In this document: in pieces, positions 8,847-18,597 of the stretch
Layout: every line of letters starts with the position of its first letter
Numbering within the stretch: position 1 is the stretch's first letter
DNA from: Caldilineaceae bacterium
Lineage (GTDB): Bacteria; Chloroflexota; Anaerolineae; Caldilineales; Caldilineaceae
Direction: 5' to 3'
Assembly: GCA_022827195.1 (NCBI GenBank)
Contig: JAJDTL010000022.1
Span: 1-64,000, forward strand
Length of the DNA stretch: 64,000 nt
Notes under the pieces: model-generated
Seen by the model: the letters and a program-made list of their open reading frames with translations, nothing else
Database searches by the model: none
Told to the model about the DNA's origin: nothing
Made by a program: the position numbers and the translations under genes

Positions 8847-8875
8847 AATATACTGAAATACGACAAATAGTGCAA
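8847..8875 (-). promoter_or_regulatory. Candidate sigma70 promoter for the M20 hydrolase
   Basis: On the minus strand TTGCAC (8870-8875) and TATATT (8847-8852) are separated by exactly 17 bases. The start would be near 8840, about 70 bases before the ATG. The -10 is good, the -35 only partly matches. The rest of the 308-base gap (8769-9076) shows nothing else. Confidence 0.45.
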
Positions 8876-9076
8876 CTGTCTTTTTTTGAACGCTTGCGGG
8901 GCGAGCATCGGGACAGAACACAAGGTTGACGGCGGTGTTGGCGTTCGAACGGTAAGGCTATCGATTCGCCTGCCGGCTGCGACGCCCTGTGCACGGCCCT
9001 CCATGCGGCCCGGGGCAACCGTCAGCCGCGCGCAGAGATGCAGCCTGCGCCATAGAGCTCGGCTTCGACTGAGGAA

Positions 9077-9670
9077 TCAGGAGTATTCGAGCTGCGGGTC
9101 CCAGCTGCCCCAGCCGTCCGGCAAGAGATCGAAGAGATGCCACACGCTGCAGTACAGATCGCCGGGGCCGAATTCGTCCATCGCGACGCGCACGATGCTT
9201 CCGTCCTTTCTCTTGCGAAATGCAGAAACGCCGGGCTGGTAGCCCGACTGAAAGGTCTCCACTTCACTGTGAAAGCCCATATCCTCGCTGAATCGGGTGC
9301 CCTTCGCCGAGTACATCGTGAACCGCCAGCCTCGCTCCTGGGCGAATTCCCGCTGGTCTACCGGGCTGTCGGGGGACACGACCGCAAACGCGGCCCGGCT
9401 CTGCAAATGGTCTACCACGCCGTTGAACTCGTCCGCCCACATGGTGCAGTTAGCGCAACCGGCGCCCATGTTGTGAATCAGGATGAGGTCCTCCTTGTCG
9501 CCGAACATTTCCGACAGCTTGACAGGACCGTCCGCGCTCCTCAGTTCATAATCCTTCACCGGCTCGGGCGGCAACCGGCGCCGCAACGCCACCAGCTTGC
9601 GCCGCGCCGTTTCCAGCTCTTCCCGGGCGATTGCGACCTCCCTTTTCAGATCTTCCCTGATTTCAGACAC
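9077..9670 (-). CDS. DUF899 thioredoxin-like protein
   Basis: A 197-residue protein of the DUF899 family. The GTG at 9670 is favoured because a GGAGAA site lies just upstream; an earlier in-frame start adds 25 residues without similarity. An N-terminal helix (EDLKREVAIAREELETARRKL) is followed by a thioredoxin-like fold: PVKDYELRS, LSEMFGDKEDLILIHNMGAGCANCTMWADEFNG, and a C-terminal PDGWGSWDP segment. The two cysteines in AGCANC form a CxxC where peroxiredoxin-like folds carry their redox site. Biochemical role unknown; often called predicted dithiol-disulfide oxidoreductase. Confidence 0.8.
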   Translation of the reverse strand: MSEIREDLKREVAIAREELETARRKLVALRRRLPPEPVKDYELRSADGPVKLSEMFGDKEDLILIHNMGAGCANCTMWADEFNGVVDHLQSRAAFAVVSPDSPVDQREFAQERGWRFTMYSAKGTRFSEDMGFHSEVETFQSGYQPGVSAFRKRKDGSIVRVAMDEFGPGDLYCSVWHLFDLLPDGWGSWDPQLEYS

Positions 9671-9967
9671 GCACTTCTCCTTATGCTGGCACAAGAGTGA
9701 ATTTCGCGGCGCGGCCCCATGCAGTCGGCGCATCCACGCCGACAAGGATATTTGCAGGCCCCGGATCTGTCAAGGCGTTCGCCCATTTCGCAATGTGCCG
9801 CGCCAGGGGCGGGGATGTCGGCTCCAAATCCGATGTCTTGCCAAGCGCCTGCCAGTCAGATACACTAGGGCAGTACGAAGTTTCCGTCTCCTCGATCGGT
9901 TGCCGCCATACGCGCCCGGCCGGGCGTCGGCTGTCACCGACTTCAGCGTCAGGAGCCTCCCTCCAAC

Positions 9968-10945
9968 ATGAACGCGACCCGTGCGTTCCAGTCGATTGAA
10001 ACGACCAAAGACGATCTCAGCGAGCAGCAGTACATCGCCGGGGACGAGATCTCGACGACCGTCTATCTGGCGCAGCAGCTGGGCAAACCGCTGCTTACCG
10101 AAGGGCCGGCCGGCGTGGGCAAGACCGAACTTGCCAAGGCAATTGCCGGCTCGTTGGACAGGCCGCTCATCCGCCTGCAGTGCTACGAAGGGTTGGATGA
10201 GACCAAGGCGCTCTACGAGTGGGAATACGCCAAGCAGCTTCTGTATACGCAGCTGCTGCGCGATCAGCTGCAGGAAACGCTGGCCGGGACCAAATCGCTG
10301 GCGGAGGCGGCGGACCGGCTGACCGACGAGGAGGACGTCTTCTTCTCGATGCGATTCCTGTTGCAGCGTCCTCTGCTGCGAGCGATTCTCAGCGACGGGC
10401 CGGTCGTCCTGCTGATCGACGAGATCGACCGAGCCGATGCCGAATTTGAGGCATTCCTGCTGGAGGTGTTGAGCGACTTTCAGGTGAGCGTGCCCGAATT
10501 GGGTACGCTGGCGGCCAAACATGTGCCGATCGTCGTCCTGACCAGCAACAACACGCGCGAGCTGAGCGAGGCGCTCAAGCGACGCTGCCTCTATCTCTTT
10601 ATCGGCTATCCCTCCTTAGAGCAGGAGCTGAACGTCGTGCGCCTGAAGGTGCCGGACCTTGCGCCGCAGCTGGCCCGGCAGGCGGTCGAGCTCGTCCAGA
10701 GCCTGCGGCAGATGGACCTGCGCAAGCTGCCGAGCATCTCTGAAACTTTGGATTGGGCGCAGGCGCTGGTCACGCTCAACATCGACAACCTGGACCAGAA
10801 GACGCTGGAGACGACGCTGAGCGTACTGTTGAAACACGAGACCGATCTTCGCAAAGTCCAGCGCCAGCTGAGCCGGATGGGCCGCGATGATGAGGATGAG
10901 ACCGACTGGGATGATGAACTGCGCCCGCCGCGCCGCGCCCAGTGA
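9968..10945 (+). CDS. MoxR-family AAA+ ATPase (CoxD-like)
   Basis: A 325-residue AAA+ ATPase. Walker A is G46-PAGVGKT, Walker B is LLIDEID, and sensor 1 is seen in VVLTSNN. An insertion of about 40 residues between Walker A and B and the ending RQLSRM resemble CoxD, the chaperone partner of the VWA protein CoxE. It is followed 28 bases later by a CoxE-like VWA gene, the standard MoxR-VWA pair, which remodels or inserts metal into target proteins. No CO dehydrogenase genes are near, so the client is unknown. An acidic C-terminal tail (DDEDETDWDDE) may contact the VWA partner. Confidence 0.9.
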   Translation: MNATRAFQSIETTKDDLSEQQYIAGDEISTTVYLAQQLGKPLLTEGPAGVGKTELAKAIAGSLDRPLIRLQCYEGLDETKALYEWEYAKQLLYTQLLRDQLQETLAGTKSLAEAADRLTDEEDVFFSMRFLLQRPLLRAILSDGPVVLLIDEIDRADAEFEAFLLEVLSDFQVSVPELGTLAAKHVPIVVLTSNNTRELSEALKRRCLYLFIGYPSLEQELNVVRLKVPDLAPQLARQAVELVQSLRQMDLRKLPSISETLDWAQALVTLNIDNLDQKTLETTLSVLLKHETDLRKVQRQLSRMGRDDEDETDWDDELRPPRRAQ

Positions 10946-10972
10946 CGCCGGCGGTCCGACGAGGGTAAGCAG

Positions 10973-12352
10973 ATGGAAGAGCGAATCGTAAAATTCATTT
11001 CAGCCCTGCGATCTGGCGGCGTGCGCGTCAGCCTGGCGGAGAGCGCCGACGCCTTCGTCGCTGTCGAAAACCTGGGCGTGCGCGATCGCGATACCTTTCG
11101 CCTCAGTCTGAGGGCAACTTTGGTCAAGGATGTGGAAAGTCTGCCCACCTTCGAGGAGCTTTTCCCGCTCTTCTTTGGCAGCGGCGAACCGCCTCCTCTG
11201 TTGAATATGATGGAAGACCTGACCGAAGAAGAGGCCGACATGCTGGCCGAGGCGTTGCGTCAGTTCGGCCAGCAGTTGCGCGATATGTTGGAGCGGCTGT
11301 TGCGCGGCGAAGAGCTCTCTCCGGAGGAGTTGGAAACGCTGGGTCAGATGGTCGGCCTGAACCATGCAGATGACCTGCGCTACCGTGAGTGGATGGCGCG
11401 GCGCATGCAACGCGCGCTTCAGTTCGACCAGGTGCGTAAGGCGATGCAGGAGATCATGGAGTTGATGGCGCAGATGGGCATGAACAAGCAGCGCCTGGAT
11501 CAGATGCGCCAGCTGGTCGCCCAGAACATGGATTCGCTGCGGGAACAGATGCGCCAGTTCGCCGGCCAGCGCATTGCAGAGAACATGGCCGAGCAGCGGC
11601 CGGAGGATCATCTGGACGGGCTGATGGACCGGCCGTTCCAGGCCCTTTCCGACGGCGACATGCAGAAGTTGCGCCAGGAGGTGCGGCGGCTGGCCGCGCT
11701 GCTGCGAAGCCGTATCGCCCTGCGGCAGAAGCGAGCAAAGAGCGGGCAGCTGGACGCAAAGGCGACCATCCGCGCCAACCTCAAGCATGGTGGCGTACCG
11801 TTTCAGATCAAGCATCGTGACCGTACTGTAAAGCCCAAACTGGTGGTTATCTGCGACATCAGCACGTCCATGCGTCACTGCACCGAGTTGATGCTTTCGC
11901 TCCTGTACGAGCTGCAGGACCAGGTCAGCAAGACGCACGCCTTCGCCTTCATCGATCACCTGGAGTACATCACGCCCGACTTCCAGGGCAACCGCGCCAA
12001 CGAGGCGATCCAGCAGGTGTTGATTCGGATGCCGCCCGGCTACTACAGCACCGACCTGGGCCACAGCCTGCAGAACTTCGCCGATGACTACCTGGACACG
12101 ATCGACTACAGAACTACCTTGATCGTTGTCGGCGACGGGCGCAACAACTACAACGATCCCCGGCTGGATATCTTCAAGAAGATGGCGCGTCGCAGCCGCC
12201 GCACGCTCTGGCTGAACCCGGAGATGCCGATGTTGTGGGGCAGCGGCGACAGCGATATGCTGGAATACGTCCCCTTATGTGACAGGATTTTGCAGGTCAG
12301 TACCCTCTCTGAGCTGACGGCTGCGGTGGACCAGTTGCTCGTCGAGAAATAG
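10973..12352 (+). CDS. VWA-domain protein, CoxE-like
   Basis: A 459-residue soluble protein. The N-terminal half (about 1-250) is helical and Gln/Met/Arg-rich, the C-terminal half (about 285-455) is a von Willebrand A domain with a complete metal-ion-dependent adhesion site start, D295-I-S297-T-S299, then a conserved IVVGDGRNNYNDP segment. This is the CoxE architecture. It directly follows the MoxR ATPase and precedes an exported carboxypeptidase by 33 bases, suggesting one transcript. By analogy the ATPase and VWA protein act together on a substrate; which one cannot be read from the sequence. Confidence 0.88.
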   Translation: MEERIVKFISALRSGGVRVSLAESADAFVAVENLGVRDRDTFRLSLRATLVKDVESLPTFEELFPLFFGSGEPPPLLNMMEDLTEEEADMLAEALRQFGQQLRDMLERLLRGEELSPEELETLGQMVGLNHADDLRYREWMARRMQRALQFDQVRKAMQEIMELMAQMGMNKQRLDQMRQLVAQNMDSLREQMRQFAGQRIAENMAEQRPEDHLDGLMDRPFQALSDGDMQKLRQEVRRLAALLRSRIALRQKRAKSGQLDAKATIRANLKHGGVPFQIKHRDRTVKPKLVVICDISTSMRHCTELMLSLLYELQDQVSKTHAFAFIDHLEYITPDFQGNRANEAIQQVLIRMPPGYYSTDLGHSLQNFADDYLDTIDYRTTLIVVGDGRNNYNDPRLDIFKKMARRSRRTLWLNPEMPMLWGSGDSDMLEYVPLCDRILQVSTLSELTAAVDQLLVEK

Positions 12353-12385
12353 TAGCCGTCTGCCCCGCGGAGTGGGCGAAGTAGC

Positions 12386-14278
12386 GTGACAGAATCCCGC
12401 ACAAAGACAATCGCAAAGTCCGGAGGTTGGATCCTGGCGCTCTACCTGCTTGGAGCGCTGGTTTTCGTTGCGGCGCAGCGTTACGGTCTGCTCAAACTCG
12501 CCCAGAAGACGTTGCTCAACGTCTCCGCCATCAACCCCGTCCCCGACGCGGACCCGTGCGCTCAGGACCAATTCGCCGGCGCCATCGTCGCGCGCATCGA
12601 CTACCGCGACGATGACGCCCTGCACGCGCTCTTTGAGGAGCTGGACGTCTGGCACGTCGAATCGGAACAGCGTGCCGCTGTCGCACTGGTATCGCCGGCA
12701 GAGCAGGTCTGGCTGGCTGGCGAACAATACCCCTTTGCCGAAGAAGTGGAGATGACCGCCGCGCTGCCGGACCCATGCGCAATCCAGGCGCAGGCCGGCG
12801 AAAGCGGCGAAGGAGACGAAAGTGACGAGAACGATGAGGGCGGGATTCCTGGCTACGCCTGCTACCGCACAGTCGAGGAGACCTTCAGCGACCTCGCCGC
12901 GCTGGCCGAGGCATACCCTGGACTGGCTGAATGGGATGACATCGGCAACAGCTGGTACAAGGTCCGCAGCCTGGGCCTGGCCGGCTACGACATCGTTTCG
13001 CTCGTTCTGACCAACAAAGAGAAGACCGGCATCGAAAAGGGCGAACTGGTGGTGACGGCCGCCGCCCACCCCCGCGAACTGACGACAGCTGAGCTTGCCA
13101 TTCGCTTTGCCGAAAAGTTGCTTGCAGGATACGGGAAGGACGCCGACTTGACCTGGCTGCTCGACTACAACCGCATTCACGTTATCCCCCTGGTCAACCC
13201 TGATGGACGCACCTGGGTCGAGCTGGGGCATCTCTGGCGCAAGAACACGAACGGCACCAATGGCTGCGAGTTTCCCCGCAACGGCGTCGACCTCAATCGC
13301 AATGGCAGTTTTCTGTGGAACCACTGCGAAGGTTGTTCATCCGGCGACGTCTGCTCGGTCTTTTACCGCGGCCAGAAGGCGGCTTCCGAACCGGAGACAC
13401 GGGCGATTGAGAACTACCTGCGCGCCGCGTTCGAGGACCAGCGGGGTGAGGGCTACAACGATGCGGCGCCGCAGGATACCAATGGCATATTCATTTCGCT
13501 CCACTCCTATGGCAGGCTAATCCTCTACCCCTGGGAGCATTCTTCCTACCCCTCGCCGAACCTGGATGGGCTGCGCCGTCTCGGCCGCAAGCTCGGCTAT
13601 GCGCCCGGCTACAGGGTCTGCAATCCCGAGCTGTGCATGTACCGTTTTGACGGCAGCACGACAGACTTTGCTTATGGCACGCTCGGCGTCGCCTCCTATA
13701 CCTATGAGCTCGGCACCGCGTTTTTCCAGAGTTGCTCCTACTTTGAAGAGGCCGTCGTAGAGCAAAACCTGTCCTCGCTCGTCTACGCGGCCAAGGCGGC
13801 CCGGCGCCCCTACCAGTTGGCGGCCGGGCCGGACGTGACGAATGTGAGTGCGGCGCCGACCTGGGCCGAGCCGGGGTCGCCCATCACCTTGACCGCGACC
13901 GCGGATGACACGCGTAGCGCCGGCAGCGGCGCCGACAAGGAGCCTTCCCAGCACATAAGCGCAGCCCGCTTCTCAATCGAAGCGCCCTCCTGGATCACGT
14001 CCACGTTCGGAACGCTGCAGGCGGCAGACGGCGCCTTCGACGCCTCCGCCGAACTGCTGACCGGGACCCTCGACACGACCGACCTGCAGCCAGGCACGTA
14101 CACGGTTTTCATCGAGGCGCAGGACGCAGACGGCAGCTGGGGCCCGCCTACCGCGCTCTTTCTTGAGGTCGTCGGATCCGGGGTAGAACTGACGCCGACG
14201 CCGACGCCCCGGCCGACGCCGATCCCCACGCCGATATCCACACCTTACACTCTCTATCTGCCCAATGTGCGGCGGTAG
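12386..14278 (+). CDS. Exported M14 zinc carboxypeptidase
   Basis: A 630-residue protein starting at GTG. Residues about 15-32 form a signal anchor. After an acidic linker the M14 domain spans about 155-480 with zinc ligands H228 and E231 (HPRE), the third ligand H373 (HSYG) and catalytic E441 (YELG); cysteines in NTNGTNGCEFPRNGVDLNRN and CNPELC are consistent with disulfides outside the cell. A beta-sandwich-like domain (about 485-600) follows, then a Thr-Pro linker and the terminal LYLPNVRR. That ending recurs in Chloroflexota exported proteins and may be a sorting or anchoring signal (inference). It probably trims peptides at the cell surface. It lies at the end of the MoxR-VWA transcript. 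Confidence 0.9.
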   Translation: MTESRTKTIAKSGGWILALYLLGALVFVAAQRYGLLKLAQKTLLNVSAINPVPDADPCAQDQFAGAIVARIDYRDDDALHALFEELDVWHVESEQRAAVALVSPAEQVWLAGEQYPFAEEVEMTAALPDPCAIQAQAGESGEGDESDENDEGGIPGYACYRTVEETFSDLAALAEAYPGLAEWDDIGNSWYKVRSLGLAGYDIVSLVLTNKEKTGIEKGELVVTAAAHPRELTTAELAIRFAEKLLAGYGKDADLTWLLDYNRIHVIPLVNPDGRTWVELGHLWRKNTNGTNGCEFPRNGVDLNRNGSFLWNHCEGCSSGDVCSVFYRGQKAASEPETRAIENYLRAAFEDQRGEGYNDAAPQDTNGIFISLHSYGRLILYPWEHSSYPSPNLDGLRRLGRKLGYAPGYRVCNPELCMYRFDGSTTDFAYGTLGVASYTYELGTAFFQSCSYFEEAVVEQNLSSLVYAAKAARRPYQLAAGPDVTNVSAAPTWAEPGSPITLTATADDTRSAGSGADKEPSQHISAARFSIEAPSWITSTFGTLQAADGAFDASAELLTGTLDTTDLQPGTYTVFIEAQDADGSWGPPTALFLEVVGSGVELTPTPTPRPTPIPTPISTPYTLYLPNVRR

Positions 14279-14315
14279 CGGCGCTCGATTCTTAGCCAAA
14301 CCGATTCTTCCGCTG

Positions 14316-14321
14316 TATAAT
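14316..14321 (+). promoter_or_regulatory. -10 box upstream of ilvE
   Basis: A perfect TATAAT about 98 bases before the ilvE start. The best -35 (TTAGCC, 18 bases upstream) is poor, so activation or a low basal level is possible. Confidence 0.4.
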
Positions 14322-14418
14322 GCCAATTCGAACTGCCGGTGCCCGGTGGCTGCGCGCCCCTGCGAACTTTGACCACCGACCACCGATCACCGACAACTGC
14401 GGCCAAAGGAGTGCAGCG

Positions 14419-15342
<924 letters not shown>

Positions 15343-15352
15343 TTGCATGACA

Positions 15353-15378
15353 GAGGGGCGGGCGGCCTCCCGCTCCTC
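15353..15378. terminator. Hairpin terminator between ilvE and the binding-protein gene
   Basis: A 10-bp stem (15353-15362 with 15369-15378, one G-U pair) with a 6-base loop lies between convergent stop codons. Only a short TT follows on the + side, so it is a moderate candidate for a bidirectional terminator. Confidence 0.5.
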
Positions 15379-15379
15379 T

Positions 15380-16231
15380 TCACTCCTCCCGCATCATCTC
15401 CCCGAACCAACGGTTCTCCAGCATTTCCAGTTCTTGCTCCTGCTCCAGCGCCGCAAGAGCCTCATAGAGCGCGGCTTGCAAGCGGTGCGCTTTGATCGAC
15501 ACGGCAATCACATAGGGGTCGGCGTCCAGCGCAGGTCCGACGGCCCGGACCGGCTTGCCTTCGCCCTGGGCCAGCCTCAAGCTGACGCCGTCAAGCAGGA
15601 GCGCGTCGCCGGCGCCGGCGAGCAGAGCGTCGAGCGCCTCTTGCGATGACTGAAACGGCAGCCGCTCCAGCGCGATGCCCTCTCGCTGCAGGCGGCGGGC
15701 GACGGCGTCGCCCCGGCTGCCCCACTCTACCGCGACCGCGCGTCCCACAAGCTCTTCGACACTCTCGATCGCACTGTCCGCGCCGACCACAAGGCGCACG
15801 CCGGCTTCAAAGTAGGGCGGCGAATAGTGTATTTCCTTGGTCATGCGCGAGTCGAAAGGGAACGCGCTGACCACCGCGTCTACACGTTCAACCCGCAGCG
15901 CGTCCAACAGGCTGTCGTATCCTATGGCGACGATTTGGGCCTCCAGGCCCCACTCAGCCGCAAGCGCCCGCGCCAGGTCCACGTCATATCCGACCGGTGC
16001 GCCCTGCGCGTCCAGCGATTCAAAAGGGGGAAAGCTGGGGTCCATGCCGACGCGCCACGTGCCCCGCTCCTGCATCTGCAGCCAGGTTCTGTCCACCGAC
16101 GGCCCGCCCTGTCGCAATAGGATCCAGCCGCCGGCGGCCAGCCCCGCAACCACCACGCCGACAATGAGCCACAACCAGGGCGTCCCGATTGCGTCGCGCA
16201 GATTCCAGCCCCGCGTGTCGTAACTATCCAC
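15380..16231 (-). CDS. Membrane-anchored family 3 solute-binding protein
   Basis: A 283-residue protein with an N-terminal membrane anchor (about 20-40, WLWLIVGVVVAGLAAGGWILL) and a periplasmic-binding-protein type II domain of the amino-acid family (WRVGMDPSFPPFESLDAQGAPVGYDVDLARALA, then VDAVVSAFPFDSRMTKEIHYSPPYFEAG). No lipobox is present; anchoring is by the helix. Start is GTG. No permease or ATPase gene is adjacent, so it is either an orphan transporter component or a sensor-like binding domain. It follows the glycosidase-like gene by 21 bases. Confidence 0.8.
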   Translation of the reverse strand: MDSYDTRGWNLRDAIGTPWLWLIVGVVVAGLAAGGWILLRQGGPSVDRTWLQMQERGTWRVGMDPSFPPFESLDAQGAPVGYDVDLARALAAEWGLEAQIVAIGYDSLLDALRVERVDAVVSAFPFDSRMTKEIHYSPPYFEAGVRLVVGADSAIESVEELVGRAVAVEWGSRGDAVARRLQREGIALERLPFQSSQEALDALLAGAGDALLLDGVSLRLAQGEGKPVRAVGPALDADPYVIAVSIKAHRLQAALYEALAALEQEQELEMLENRWFGEMMREE

Positions 16232-16252
16232 TATCCGCTGCCGTTCGCTCGT

Positions 16253-17446
16253 TCATGGCGCCTCGAACCGTCCCCGCGCGTACAGTTGCATCTCAAGATA
16301 GATCGCCTTGGGCTCAAAATCGGTGCTGACAAAGGTGTAGTAGTCCTGGTAGCTCTTCTGGTCCCAGGGAAAGCGAAAGACCCAAAGGCAGAGGCTTTCC
16401 AGCCAGGGCCACTCTGATTGGGCGATTTCAAACGCCCGCGCCGAGTTGATGATACGTTGACCCGGGCGTACGGCTCTGGTCCAGCGGGGATGATCGTTCC
16501 AGCCGCCTTCGGTGATCATGGCCGGCTTGTCGCCGTCGCCGTTCCGCACCATGATTTCGCGTAGCAGTTCAGCGCGGCGGAAATTGACGACCGACGCGTC
16601 GGCCGGCTCGTCGGCGTCGAATCCCAGCCCGTAGGCATGTATCGCCAGAATGTCGAAGTAACCGGCCGCGCCGGCGTCGTACATCGCCTGCAGATAGTCC
16701 AGGTCGTTCATGCTCCATTCGCTGCCGGGCGGGTCGAGCGTGGGGGCAAGCGCGCCGGCCAGGACCAGCATTTCCGGCGCGACCTCTTTCACCATGGGGT
16801 ACACCACCTTCAACATCTCCACATAGCCGGCCGGGTCGACCGCGCGAAAGCCCCACTCCAGGCTCAGGTTGGGCTCGTTCCAAATAATGAGGTGGCTCAC
16901 TCTGCCCTGGTAGCGACGTGCGAATTCAGCCGCGTACAGTCCGAACGCCTCGTAGCTCTCCTCCGGCAGGTAGAGGTGATGAGACTCCTCCGGACGCGCC
17001 CACTCGGGCACAAAGCCCAGGCGCGCGATCACGGTAAGGCCCTGTCGGTTGGCGTGATCGATCACCAGGTCCGGATGACCCCACGAGAAGTGGCCGCGTC
17101 GCGGCTCGTAGTAGGCCCAGGGAAAGTATTCTACAATCCAGGGCGCGCCCATCTCGCGCACCATTTCAAGGCTGCGCTTGACCTTGGCCGCGTCCGGCTC
17201 GTCGGTCAGGCGGGTATGCACGCCCATCTTGGCGTTGACTGTTGTGACGACCCGTTGTGGGCCAAGTGGGACCCAGTTGTGGAAATAGGTGCGATAGCCG
17301 ATGCCGCAGACGCTGCACACAAGCAACGCGCCGATCAGCTTCCGGACGCGCGGTGACATGGCCGCGAGGAGTGCTATCCAGTTGGCGAATTTGGATTTGA
17401 CCGAGGGGATCTCGTCCTTCTCAGAGGGGACGATGGGACGGTTCAT
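16253..17446 (-). CDS. Membrane-anchored clan-A glycoside hydrolase-like protein
   Basis: A 397-residue protein with an N-terminal cytoplasmic segment, one membrane helix (about 38-55) and an extracytoplasmic TIM-barrel domain resembling GH39/GH5-type enzymes. Candidate catalytic residues: acid/base E in WNEPN (about residue 186) and nucleophile E in TEGGW (about 310); FPWAYYEPRRGHFSWGHPD is typical of the barrel start. The ATG at 17446 is preceded directly by an in-frame TTG, so the start is uncertain by one codon. The C-terminal domain of the 1069-residue protein at 30555-33764 is clearly paralogous. Probable role: cleavage or binding of surface polysaccharide; substrate unknown. Confidence 0.8.
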   Translation of the reverse strand: MNRPIVPSEKDEIPSVKSKFANWIALLAAMSPRVRKLIGALLVCSVCGIGYRTYFHNWVPLGPQRVVTTVNAKMGVHTRLTDEPDAAKVKRSLEMVREMGAPWIVEYFPWAYYEPRRGHFSWGHPDLVIDHANRQGLTVIARLGFVPEWARPEESHHLYLPEESYEAFGLYAAEFARRYQGRVSHLIIWNEPNLSLEWGFRAVDPAGYVEMLKVVYPMVKEVAPEMLVLAGALAPTLDPPGSEWSMNDLDYLQAMYDAGAAGYFDILAIHAYGLGFDADEPADASVVNFRRAELLREIMVRNGDGDKPAMITEGGWNDHPRWTRAVRPGQRIINSARAFEIAQSEWPWLESLCLWVFRFPWDQKSYQDYYTFVSTDFEPKAIYLEMQLYARGRFEAP

Positions 17447-17473
17447 CAAAGGGATGGACGATGCGGGCGGCTA

Positions 17474-18022
17474 TCACCTCTCGTCCTCAGACTCGTCGTT
17501 CATTTCGTCGGACTGGAGAGACGGTGGAGGTACGAACTCTTCGAGAGAATCTTCCATTCCGGTCTCTTCTTGGGGCGCCTGGCTGGCTTCAATCGCCTGG
17601 ATGCCGTTTTCGGCCTGCTGCAACGAGTTGTTCAGGTTGTCTCGCAGTCGGTAGAGCACGTCGAGGGCGTAGACCTCGGCTTCATCAACCAAACGGATTG
17701 CTTCGGCGTGTCCATGTGCGATGATGCGGTCGGCCTCCTCTCGTGCGCGCTCGGTGATCGAGTCTTCGCTAACGATCTGGATGGCCTGCTGCTCGGCATG
17801 CGCAATGATCTGCTCGGCCCGCACCTGCGCATCGCTGATGATGCGGTCCCGCTCGGTGATCATGCGCTCGCTTTCCTTGATCGCGCTGGGAATGCTGATG
17901 CGCATCTGATCGATCAACCGCAGACACTCCTCCGAATTGACGATCAGCGATGGCGAGAGTGGTACGCGCCACCCTCGATTCATCGTCTGTTCAAGTTGGT
18001 CAACCAGTTGTAATATTTCCAT
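17474..18022 (-). CDS. Coiled-coil protein, DivIVA/SepF-region-like, function unknown
   Basis: A 182-residue protein. Residues 1-45 form a folded start (MEILQLVDQLEQTMNRGWRVP), followed by a long Ala/Glu/Gln/Arg heptad-rich helix (about 50-135, e.g. RIISDAQVRAEQIIAHAEQQA) and an acidic disordered tail. The layout resembles a conserved Chloroflexota protein that sits next to coaD, and its helix recalls DivIVA or ATP synthase b-type coiled coils. I do not recognise a function; a scaffold role at the membrane or septum is a guess. It lies between coaD (98 bases upstream) and the glycosidase-like gene. Confidence 0.6.
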   Translation of the reverse strand: MEILQLVDQLEQTMNRGWRVPLSPSLIVNSEECLRLIDQMRISIPSAIKESERMITERDRIISDAQVRAEQIIAHAEQQAIQIVSEDSITERAREEADRIIAHGHAEAIRLVDEAEVYALDVLYRLRDNLNNSLQQAENGIQAIEASQAPQEETGMEDSLEEFVPPPSLQSDEMNDESEDER

Positions 18023-18120
18023 GGTCAGTTTGAACTTTCAGTGCAGTCTTTCCTGGTCAGCTATCAGTTCTCAGCAATACTTGGGCGCGGCGGCATGATA
18101 CTCGGGTTCGGAAGTGGCAG

Positions 18121-18597
18121 CTATTCGAACCGTCGCCGCAGCGCCCGCGCAGTATGCGGCGTCACCCAACCCGAAATGTCGCCGTCCAGGCCGGCCACCT
18201 CCTTCAGTATCGTTGAACTGAGGTAGGCGTACTCCGTGCTGCACAGGAGGTAGCAGGTCTCGATCTGCGGGGCCATGTGCCGGTTAGCCATGTCGATGCG
18301 GGACTCAAAGCTCAGGTCATCGACATTTCGTAGGCCGCGCACGATCACCCGTACGTCATGGCGCTCTGCCCATTTTACCGTTAGTCCGCTATATGACACA
18401 ATCGAAATATTTTCCACATCCTGAACGGCTTCCCGGGCCAGCTGGATGCGCTCATCGGTCGAAAACAGCAACCGTTTGGCGGGCGCATCGAAGACGGTGA
18501 CGATCAGTTCGTCGAAGAGCCCGGCCGCGCGACGTGCGATGTCGCAATGGCCGTTATGGAATGGATCGAAGCTGCCGGGATAGATAGCGCGGGTCAC
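18121..18597 (-). CDS. coaD: Phosphopantetheine adenylyltransferase
   Basis: A 158-residue nucleotidyltransferase, normal length, catalysing the fourth step of coenzyme A synthesis (4'-phosphopantetheine plus ATP to dephospho-CoA). The HxGH motif is H14-N-G-H17 in YPGSFDPFHNGH; RGLRNVDDLSFE and YLSSTILKE are the other family signatures. It starts with GTG, which overlaps the stop of the upstream HAD gene in a GTGA tetranucleotide, so translation is coupled. Confidence 0.96.
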   Translation of the reverse strand: MTRAIYPGSFDPFHNGHCDIARRAAGLFDELIVTVFDAPAKRLLFSTDERIQLAREAVQDVENISIVSYSGLTVKWAERHDVRVIVRGLRNVDDLSFESRIDMANRHMAPQIETCYLLCSTEYAYLSSTILKEVAGLDGDISGWVTPHTARALRRRFE

